A stretch of DNA of 5,379 bases. Origin: Phycisphaerae bacterium (GTDB lineage: Bacteria > Planctomycetota > Phycisphaerae > UBA1845 > Fen-1342). The position numbers were made by a program, and so were the translations under genes. Location: the NCBI GenBank assembly GCA_022842805.1, contig JALHOX010000311.1, positions 1 to 5,379 on the forward strand. Direction: 5' to 3'. The notes beneath the pieces were generated by a model, which saw nothing but the letters and a program-made list of their open reading frames with translations, searched no databases and was not told where the DNA came from. Positions 1-5,046 of this stretch are shown here, piece by piece; the stretch's first letter is position 1; the number at the start of each line of letters is the position of its first letter.

Positions 1-1088
1 TCCATGAGGTTGGTGACGCTTTCGGTGGTCGTCAGATAGGCGGGAATGACGGAGAAGGTCTGCTTGAGCAGTTGCGGATCGCGGACCCAGAGGACGGAGC
101 ACTCTTTGGGGACGAAGAGCCACTTGTGGGGGTTGATAACGATGGAGTCCGCCCGCTCCCAGCCGGCGAAGGGGCCGCGCATTTCGGGGCAGATCGCGGC
201 GCTGCCGGCGTAGGCGCCGTCGACGTGGAGCCACATTCCCTCGCGTGCGGCGATGTCAGCGAGTTTGGCGACGGGATCGACGGCGGTGGTGGAGGTTGTG
301 CCGATGGTGGCGACGATGGCGATGGGCTTGCAGCCGGCGGCCTTGTCGGCGGCGAGTTGCTGCTCGAGCGCGTCGATGTCCAATTCGAAGCGTGCGTTGG
401 TTGCGACGCGGCGGCAGTTTTCGACGCCGATGCCGAGTGTCAGGGCCGCTTTGTCGATTGATGAGTGGGTCTGATCGCTGCAGTAGATGGTGAGCGTTGG
501 GACGTCGGAGCGGCCGGCCATTCCGCGGCGGCGGATGTCGAGGCCGGCGCGTTCGCGTGCAGCGGCGAGCGAGAGCAGAGTGCTGATGGAGGCGGTGTCG
601 TTGATGTGGCCGTGGAAGCCGGCGGGGAGGCCGACCATTTGTCGCAGCCAGTCGCAGACATGCTCTTCGAGTTCGGTTGATGCGGGGCCGGTACGCCAGA
701 GCATGGCGTTGTTATTGAGGCCCGCGGCGAGCAACTCGGCGACGACGCCGGGGCCGGAGCCGGTGGTGGGGAAATAGGCCATGAAGCCCGGATGGCGCCA
801 ATGCGTTGTGTTTGGCTCGATCAGGCGGAGATAGTCGGCGAGCATTGCGTCCATCGGTTCGGCGGTCTGGGGGGGAGCGCTGGGGAGGGCGGCGCGGATC
901 GCTCCGGGCGCGATTTTGGGGATGACGGGGTAGCGGTCGACGCCGGTGACGTAATCGGCGACGAGGTCTGCGGCGCGGTGTAGCGCGGCGCGCAGGGTGG
1001 CGGGGGCGAGGTCGCCGGGGTGTGTGGAGTCTGTGGAATCGATCGGCGCAGTGTTACGAGACGGGGCCGACCCAGCGAGCGTGGTCAT
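1..1088 (-). CDS. Aromatic-L-amino-acid decarboxylase-type PLP enzyme (group II), C-terminus cut by the window edge
   Basis: The frame is open from ATG at 1088 to the left edge, giving 362 residues without a stop. Family members are usually about 470-490 residues, so roughly 110-120 C-terminal residues are missing. It belongs to the pyridoxal-phosphate group II decarboxylases (DDC, tyrosine/tryptophan decarboxylase), which remove CO2 from aromatic amino acids in the cytoplasm. Visible landmarks: HWRHPGFMAYFP at 96-107; DTAS (164-167) in the phosphate-binding loop; SDQTHSS with the cofactor-stacking His208; HVDGAYAGSA with Asp290, which pairs with the pyridine nitrogen; and NPHKWLF with the Schiff-base Lys322. 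The catalytic mobile loop and its Tyr lie outside the window, so the choice between decarboxylase and aldehyde synthase, and the substrate, cannot be read. About 25 Ser/Thr/Pro-rich residues precede the conserved N-terminal helix. The start is supported by AAGGA six bases upstream. The next gene is divergent. Confidence 0.96.
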   Translation of the reverse strand, partial: MTTLAGSAPSRNTAPIDSTDSTHPGDLAPATLRAALHRAADLVADYVTGVDRYPVIPKIAPGAIRAALPSAPPQTAEPMDAMLADYLRLIEPNTTHWRHPGFMAYFPTTGSGPGVVAELLAAGLNNNAMLWRTGPASTELEEHVCDWLRQMVGLPAGFHGHINDTASISTLLSLAAARERAGLDIRRRGMAGRSDVPTLTIYCSDQTHSSIDKAALTLGIGVENCRRVATNARFELDIDALEQQLAADKAAGCKPIAIVATIGTTSTTAVDPVAKLADIAAREGMWLHVDGAYAGSAAICPEMRGPFAGWERADSIVINPHKWLFVPKECSVLWVRDPQLLKQTFSVIPAYLTTTESVTNLM

Positions 1089-1094
1089 TGTCAA

Positions 1095-1099
1095 TCCTT
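1095..1099 (-). promoter_or_regulatory. Ribosome binding site of the decarboxylase
   Basis: On the minus strand AAGGA lies six bases before the ATG at 1088. This is a normal Shine-Dalgarno match and spacing. It fixes the start, because no other in-frame Met appears until residue 79. Confidence 0.75.
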
Positions 1100-1190
1100 G
1101 GCGGCAAGACCCTCCGGCGTTCTTCAGCTCTGCCGCAAACGCGAACGCCGCGCGAGAGTTGCGCTTCTGGCGCTCGCTCGCGATGGACGG

Positions 1191-1219
1191 ATTATTGAGA
1201 CCCTGCGCTCGCGGGTCCA
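1191..1219 (-). promoter_or_regulatory. Candidate sigma-70-like promoter for the decarboxylase
   Basis: On the minus strand TGGACC (1214-1219, four of six matches to TTGACA) is followed after 17 bases by AATAAT (1191-1196, five of six matches to TATAAT). It is the most AT-rich short stretch on this side of the divergent region. It predicts transcription starting near 1184 and a leader of about 95 bases. This is a match by eye only, and the housekeeping consensus of this organism is unknown. Confidence 0.35.
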
Positions 1220-1410
1220 GTTGCGATTTTTCGGGTCGTGAATTGCGCGGCGGTCGTGGGGCGTGAGGTTGATTCTGGGACGGCGGCGGGGAATTGAGGT
1301 GGTTTGCCCGTCGTTGCGACACTTGGGCGGCAATCCGACCGAAATCAATTGCAGAGTAATAGGTAAGCGGACAGTGGTTTGCGGCGCGGATGCTCCCGGC
1401 ATTCCGCGGC

Positions 1411-1424
1411 GCGGCGCGAGCCGC
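1411..1424 (+). promoter_or_regulatory. Small leader hairpin with a GCGA (GNRA) tetraloop, next to the ribosome binding site
   Basis: GCGGC (1411-1415) and GCCGC (1420-1424) pair perfectly around the loop GCGA, a stable GNRA-type tetraloop. The stem ends three bases before the GAAGGGA ribosome binding site, so folding could influence access to it. In GC-rich DNA a five-pair stem arises easily by chance. Confidence 0.25.
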
Positions 1425-1427
1425 AGC

Positions 1428-1434
1428 GAAGGGA
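1428..1434 (+). promoter_or_regulatory. Ribosome binding site that sets the coiled-coil gene start
   Basis: GAAGGGA ends eight bases before ATG at 1443. This strong, well-spaced site is the main reason for choosing 1443 over the in-frame GTG at 1263, which has no comparable site and would add a non-protein-like extension. Confidence 0.7.
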
Positions 1435-1442
1435 CACGGCGC

Positions 1443-2720
1443 ATGAGCAATCTGGATCCGGTGAATCCGCAGATTTCGTTTGGCGTTGGTACGCCGTTGA
1501 ACGGCGACGGCCAACCGCTGACGCAGCAGCTGGATACGACGTTTGCGGAGCTGGAGCGTTTTCAGGATCTGCTGCGGACGCAGGTTGATGGGTTGCTGAC
1601 GCGCGAGAAGGCGGTCGCGACGCTGAACTTCGATCTTTCGAAGCGCGAGGAGACGCTGGCGGCGCGGCAGAGCGAGCTGACCGAGCTGCAGAGCGAGCTG
1701 GAGCAGCGTCGCGCCGAAGTTGAGCAATTTGAGACGCAAGCGGCGCAGCAGAAGGCGGAACTGGAACAGCAGACGGCGGCTCTGGAGCAGCGCGTAGCGG
1801 CGGCCAAGCAGCAGCAGGAGTCGCTGGAGCAGCGTCAGGCGGAGCTGCAGGCGCGCGAGACGCAATCGACTCAGCGGGCCGAGGAGCTGGCGCAGCGCGA
1901 GTCGCAGGTGGATGAGGCGCATCGCGAGAACGAGAATCGCGCGGAAGAACTGAGCGAGCAGGCGAAGCAGGTTGAAGCCGATCGCGGACAGATTCAGGCG
2001 GAGCTGGCGCGGCTGGCGCAGCGCGAGACCGAGTTGATGCAGCGCGGCGAGCAGCTTGGCCAATTCGAAGAGACGCTGACGCAACGCGACGCGCAGGTGC
2101 GCGAGATGATCGCGGAGATCGAGCGGCGCGAAGCGGCGATGGAGAGCTTCCAGGCGGCGTTCAAGAACATCGCCGCGGCGTTTGGCGGCAACGGGCCGAA
2201 CTTTCAGCAGATGGCGGCTGCGCTAAACGCGAGCCAGGGTTCCGAGGGGAATGGTCAGGCGCAGGCAGCAGCTGCGCTGCGGGCGTCGATGTCGGACCGC
2301 GTCGGCCCGCCGCCCGCCCCGGTCGCGGCGCCGCCTGTCGCGCAGGCCTTTAGCGAGAGTCACGAATCGGAGACCCCGGCGTTCAGCGGTCCGACGCCGG
2401 ACGAGGCCGTGCTCGAAGCGCTTTCGGCGCCGTCGCAGGGTGAGACGTCGGGGCATAGCCCGGCGGTGGGCGGCCCGATGTTCGGCGGCAGCCATGCGGA
2501 GCCGGCGCACGCCGAGCCGGAGAACCCGGATGTGATCGACGAAGCGTCGCTTGATCCGGAAGTGTTGAAGAAGCTGAAGGTGATGCGCCGGCTGAGCGGT
2601 GGTCGGGCGAACGATCAGGAACTGCTGCAGCGCATCTATAGCGAGCTGGGGCGCGATTCGTCGGCGAGTTCGGCGGCCGCGGCAGCCGCGAAGAAGAAGC
2701 GCGGCTGGTGGAAGAACTAA
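1443..2720 (+). CDS. Long heptad-repeat coiled-coil protein with disordered linker and helical C-terminal module, function unknown
   Basis: The 425-residue product has no catalytic domain that I recognise. Residues 1-27 are a short polar lead. Residues about 30-246 form an uninterrupted heptad rod rich in Glu, Gln, Ala and Arg. Residues about 247-365 are a Gly/Pro/Ala/Ser-rich, probably disordered linker. Residues 366-404 look like two helices (LDPEVLKKLKVMRR, then DQELLQRIYSELG). The end is an alanine run followed by KKKRGWWKN. There is no signal peptide, membrane segment or cysteine, so it is probably cytoplasmic and perhaps structural or scaffolding. Automated pipelines often label such proteins Smc-like, but there is no Walker A or ABC signature, so an SMC ATPase call is not justified. 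It is transcribed alone: the upstream neighbour is divergent and the downstream one convergent. That the gene is real is well supported; its role is open. Confidence 0.88.
   Translation: MSNLDPVNPQISFGVGTPLNGDGQPLTQQLDTTFAELERFQDLLRTQVDGLLTREKAVATLNFDLSKREETLAARQSELTELQSELEQRRAEVEQFETQAAQQKAELEQQTAALEQRVAAAKQQQESLEQRQAELQARETQSTQRAEELAQRESQVDEAHRENENRAEELSEQAKQVEADRGQIQAELARLAQRETELMQRGEQLGQFEETLTQRDAQVREMIAEIERREAAMESFQAAFKNIAAAFGGNGPNFQQMAAALNASQGSEGNGQAQAAAALRASMSDRVGPPPAPVAAPPVAQAFSESHESETPAFSGPTPDEAVLEALSAPSQGETSGHSPAVGGPMFGGSHAEPAHAEPENPDVIDEASLDPEVLKKLKVMRRLSGGRANDQELLQRIYSELGRDSSASSAAAAAAKKKRGWWKN
1635..2138 (+). repeat. Eight tandem 63-base (21-residue) degenerate units inside the coiled-coil gene
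   Basis: Residues 65-232 divide without gaps into eight 21-residue units, each of three heptads. Units begin at residues 65, 86, 107, 128, 149, 170, 191 and 212, with openings LSKR, LEQR, LEQQ, LEQR, LAQR, LSEQ, LAQR and LTQR. The second heptad of each unit opens with Leu or Val. In units starting at 86, 107, 128 and 149 the third heptad opens with a weak core residue (Ala100, Ala121, Ser142, Asn163). The units have diverged at DNA level, although GAGCTGGAGCAGCG-like words recur. Confidence 0.7.
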
Positions 2721-2734
2721 GGCTGCGACGAGAG

Positions 2735-2744
2735 CGGCGCGCCG
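2735..2744. other. 10-base GC palindrome in the gap between convergent genes
   Basis: The 24 bases between the stop of the coiled-coil gene (2720) and the stop of the acetoacetyl-CoA synthetase gene (2745) contain the perfect palindrome CGGCGCGCCG. There is no T-tract on either strand and no room for a hairpin loop within it, so it is not a convincing intrinsic terminator. I see no other terminator here, so the two transcripts probably overlap at their 3' ends. Confidence 0.3.
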
Positions 2745-4694
2745 TCAGAAGGTCATGGCTCGATACTCGTCGAGCACGGCCGGATTGGCGAGCGCATCGG
2801 CGTTGGTGACGGGCTCGCCTTTGAGCACGCGCTGCACGGCGAGCTCCACCTTTTTGCCGCTGATCGTGTAGGGGATGGCGCTGACCTGGCGAATGTGGCG
2901 CGGCACGTGTCTGCGGGTCGCGTTTTTCGAGATTGCGACGCGGATGCGCTCCTTGAGGCCGTTGCCGTTTTCCATCTTGGCGCCCTCGCGCAGGACGACA
3001 AAGAGAATGATCTCGATGTCGTCGTTGGCCTCGCGTCCGACGACGAGGCTGTCGAGCACTTCGGGGATCTCTTCCACGATGCGATAGATTTCGGCGGTGC
3101 CGATGCGGACGCCGCCGGGATTCAGGGTGGCGTCGGAGCGGCCGTAGACGATGACTCCGCCGCGCGGGGTGATCTCGACGAAGTCGCCGTGGCGCCAAAT
3201 GCCGGGGAAGAACTCGAAGTAGGCGCCGGTGTATTTAGCGCCGTCGGGGTCGTTCCAGAATCCGACGGGCTGGGAGGGGAAGGGCGTGCAGCAGACGAGC
3301 TCGCCTTTGTGGCCGACGAGCGGCGTGCGATTTTCGTCCCAGGATTGCACGTCCATGCCAAGTCCGCGACATTGAATCTCGCCTTCGTAGACCGGCAGAA
3401 TGGGATTGCCGAGCATGAAGCAGGAGATGATGTCGGTTCCGCCGGAGATGCTGGCGAGCAGGACATCCTGTTTCACATTGTCGTAGACCCAGCGGAATTG
3501 CTCGGGGGCGAGCGGGGAGCCGGTGGAGAGGATCGTGCGGAGCGAGCTGAGGTCGTGATCGCGGCCGGGCGAGATGTGGGCCTTTTCGCAGGCGGCGAGA
3601 TATTTGGGGCTGGTGCCGAAGACCTGAATGCCGATGCTGGCGATCAACTGCCAGAGGGTGTGCATGGTGGGGTGGGCGGGGTTGCCGTCGTAGAGGACAA
3701 CCGCTGCGCCGACGCCCAGCGAGCTCATGAGCCAGTTCCACATCATCCACCCGCAGGTGGTGAAGTACATGATTTTGTCGCCGGCGCGGAGGTCGGAGTG
3801 CAGCATGAGCTCTTTCATGTGCTGCAGTAGCGTGCCGCCGTGGCCGTGAACGATGCACTTGGGAATGCCCGTTGTGCCGGAGGAGTACATGATGAAGAGC
3901 GGGTGGTCGAAGGGCACTTCGTCGTAGCCCATGGCGGGGGCGGCCTTTTCGACGGGGCCGAGGAACTGTCGCCAGAGGACGGCGTTTTTGAGCGGCGAGA
4001 GGTCCGGGTTGGTCTCGACGTAGGGGACGACGACCGTGAGCTCGAGGGTGGGGAGGTTGTTTTGCAACTCGACGGCGCGGTCGATGGTGTGATAGCGCTT
4101 GCCGCTGTAGGGATAGCCGTCGGTGGTGAGCAGGACTTTGGGCGCGATCTGCCCGAAGCGGTCGACGACGCCGCGCACGCCGAAATCGGGTGAGCAGGAA
4201 GACCAGATGGCACCGAGGCTGGTGGTCGCCAGCATGAGGATGAGCGTTTCGGGGAGATTGGGCATGAGGGCGGCGACGCGATCGCCGCGGCCGACGCCGA
4301 GGGCCTTTAAGCCGGCGGCGGCGCGGGCGACCTCGGCCCGCAACTGGTCGCGCGAGAGGGTGATGCGCAGGCCGACTTCGTTGGCGAATTCGACGGCGGG
4401 CTGCGCCCCGGTGTGTCGGAGCATGTGGCGTGTGTAGTTGAGCGTTGCGCCGGGGAACCAGCGTGTGTCGCGCATGGACGAGCCGACCGAGACGGCGCTG
4501 GGCGGGGTGGAGAAGCGGACTTCGGCGAAGTCGGCGAGCTCGCTCCAGAATCGGTCGCGCTGGGCGATGGACCAATCGCGCAGGGCGTCCCAGTTGGGCG
4601 CGACGCCGTACTTTGTCGCGACGCGCTGGAGGAAAGCTTGCATGGCCGAGCGCTCAATTCGCTCGGGGGTGGGGGACCACAGCGGTTTCAACAT
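2745..4694 (-). CDS. aacS: Acetoacetyl-CoA synthetase (acetoacetate--CoA ligase)
   Basis: The complete 649-residue enzyme activates acetoacetate with ATP and CoA to acetoacetyl-CoA, AMP and PPi (EC 6.2.1.16) in the cytoplasm. It serves acetoacetate use from ketone bodies, leucine catabolism or polyhydroxybutyrate turnover. It is an ANL-superfamily adenylating enzyme. An acetyl-CoA-synthetase-type N-terminal region is followed by the P-loop YSSGTTGIPK (270-279), SGGTDI (417-422), RHGD (501-504), the hinge-region motif YGRSDATLNPGG (517-528, Asp521) and the adenylation lysine in ISGKKVE (Lys614). Length, the YTRHMLRHTG segment and the ending NPAVLDEYRAM fit acetoacetyl-CoA rather than acetyl-CoA synthetase. 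All key residues are present and no frameshift is seen. The start at 4694 is preferred over a TTG at 4757 because GGAG precedes it and the protein then opens MLKPLWSPTPER, as is usual in the family. The gene stands alone, divergent from the small membrane-protein gene. Confidence 0.96.
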   Translation of the reverse strand: MLKPLWSPTPERIERSAMQAFLQRVATKYGVAPNWDALRDWSIAQRDRFWSELADFAEVRFSTPPSAVSVGSSMRDTRWFPGATLNYTRHMLRHTGAQPAVEFANEVGLRITLSRDQLRAEVARAAAGLKALGVGRGDRVAALMPNLPETLILMLATTSLGAIWSSCSPDFGVRGVVDRFGQIAPKVLLTTDGYPYSGKRYHTIDRAVELQNNLPTLELTVVVPYVETNPDLSPLKNAVLWRQFLGPVEKAAPAMGYDEVPFDHPLFIMYSSGTTGIPKCIVHGHGGTLLQHMKELMLHSDLRAGDKIMYFTTCGWMMWNWLMSSLGVGAAVVLYDGNPAHPTMHTLWQLIASIGIQVFGTSPKYLAACEKAHISPGRDHDLSSLRTILSTGSPLAPEQFRWVYDNVKQDVLLASISGGTDIISCFMLGNPILPVYEGEIQCRGLGMDVQSWDENRTPLVGHKGELVCCTPFPSQPVGFWNDPDGAKYTGAYFEFFPGIWRHGDFVEITPRGGVIVYGRSDATLNPGGVRIGTAEIYRIVEEIPEVLDSLVVGREANDDIEIILFVVLREGAKMENGNGLKERIRVAISKNATRRHVPRHIRQVSAIPYTISGKKVELAVQRVLKGEPVTNADALANPAVLDEYRAMTF

Positions 4695-4699
4695 CGCCT

Positions 4700-4703
4700 C
4701 TCC
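4700..4703 (-). promoter_or_regulatory. Ribosome binding site that sets the aacS start
   Basis: On the minus strand GGAG sits five bases before the ATG at 4694 (GGAGAGGCG then ATG). It decides against the longer frame beginning at TTG 4757. Confidence 0.7.
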
Positions 4704-4720
4704 GCGATTGCTGCCGGCGA

Positions 4721-4748
4721 TTGCCAAGTCCGGCGAGCCGCGTACTAT
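4721..4748 (+). promoter_or_regulatory. Candidate sigma-70-like promoter for the small membrane-protein gene
   Basis: TTGCCA (4721-4726, five of six matches to TTGACA) is followed after 16 bases by TACTAT (4743-4748, four of six, keeping the key T-A-n-n-n-T positions). It predicts a start near 4755 and a leader of about 65 bases. On the opposite strand TATAGT (4744-4749, five of six) overlaps the same bases and could be the -10 of aacS, but I see no -35 for it. Confidence 0.4.
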
Positions 4749-4810
4749 AGCGACCAATCAGGCGGTCGGCTGCCCGGGATGTTCCGGGGCGTCCGGCCGT
4801 TTTTCGCGAT

Positions 4811-4814
4811 GGAG
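4811..4814 (+). promoter_or_regulatory. Ribosome binding site of the small membrane-protein gene
   Basis: GGAG lies seven bases before ATG at 4822. This good spacing is part of the evidence that the 35-codon frame is translated. Confidence 0.6.
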
Positions 4815-4821
4815 TTTGCGA

Positions 4822-4929
4822 ATGCAGACGTTTGACTTCAGTGGAATTCTGCTTGGTATCGCCGGTGTTCTGGCCGCGATTTTCGGCGTTCGCTTTCTGC
4901 TGCGCTTCCTGGGCGGCAACGACGACTAA
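4822..4929 (+). CDS. Small single-span membrane protein, 35 residues, function unknown
   Basis: The 35-residue product has a short N-terminus (MQTFDFS), a hydrophobic helix from Gly8 to about Val23 or Leu30, and a polar acidic end GGNDD. Arg24 and Arg28 lie at the C-terminal end of the hydrophobic stretch. By the positive-inside tendency this favours a cytoplasmic C-terminus, although the terminal aspartates weaken the prediction. Gly8, Gly12, Gly15, Ala19 and Gly22 place small residues at helix-packing spacing (Gly8-x3-Gly12, Gly15-x3-Ala19), which suggests self-association or a partner. I do not recognise the family. Support comes from its own GGAG site, a promoter-like sequence, and a composition quite unlike the Arg/Ala-rich chance frames nearby. 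It could be an accessory peptide of a membrane complex or a stress-related small protein. A chance frame is not excluded. Confidence 0.6.
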   Translation: MQTFDFSGILLGIAGVLAAIFGVRFLLRFLGGNDD

Positions 4930-4976
4930 GTCGGTCCGGCTCGGAATGCGATTGAGTTGTTATCCGCGTTCATTGT

Positions 4977-4990
4977 GCCCGGGATCGGGC
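4977..4990. terminator. Weak hairpin in the convergent gap between the small gene and the acetyltransferase
   Basis: GCCCG (4977-4981) and CGGGC (4986-4990) pair around a four-base loop in the 117-base gap between two convergent stops. The position suits a bidirectional terminator. The stem is only five pairs and no T-tract follows on either strand, so it is a weak candidate. The rest of the gap, especially 4981-5046, is strongly G-rich and shows no other feature. Confidence 0.25.
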
Positions 4991-5046
4991 GCGGTGGGCG
5001 CGGATGTGTGTTTGATGGGCCGGCGGCGGGGCGCGGGCGGGCGTGG

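Larger units (their letters stand above)
1089..1442. other. Divergent intergenic region between decarboxylase and coiled-coil gene
   Basis: These 354 bases separate two divergent starts and should carry both promoters. The left half holds the candidate decarboxylase promoter. On the right, 1341-1366 is relatively AT-rich (it contains AGTAAT at 1355-1360) and could hold the coiled-coil gene's -10, but I find no convincing partner -35. A 7-base direct repeat GGTCGTG occurs at 1234-1240 and 1252-1258, 18 bases apart, and may be chance. A reading frame is open upstream of the coiled-coil gene from GTG at 1263. Its 60 extra residues are Arg/Gly-rich and unlike the downstream protein, so I treat this stretch as non-coding. 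Confidence 0.7.

Noticed and set aside
1263..1442. 60-residue N-terminal extension of the coiled-coil protein from GTG at 1263
   Set aside because: Arg/Gly-rich and not protein-like, no ribosome binding site, while ATG at 1443 has GAAGGGA at eight bases.
1124..1450. Minus-strand 108-codon open frame in the divergent intergenic region
   Set aside because: Arg/Pro-rich translation without domain or ribosome binding site. It overlaps the start of the coiled-coil gene and would lie across the candidate decarboxylase promoter.
1443..2720. SMC/chromosome-partition ATPase
   Set aside because: Coiled coil only: there is no P-loop, ABC signature or hinge domain. Similarity would come from heptad composition.
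2895..3830. Plus-strand open frame of 311 codons opposite aacS
   Set aside because: It is antisense to the clear acetoacetyl-CoA synthetase, has the Gly/Ala/Asp/Val-rich composition typical of the complement of a GC-rich gene, and matches no recognisable domain.
3235..4575. Minus-strand open frame of 446 codons in another frame within aacS
   Set aside because: Arg/His/Pro-rich low-complexity translation caused by high GC at the third positions of aacS. The AMP-binding motifs are all in the other frame.
4822..4929. Type I toxin-antitoxin toxin
   Set aside because: Size and a single hydrophobic helix fit, but I see no antisense RNA gene, no repeats and no inhibitory leader structure.
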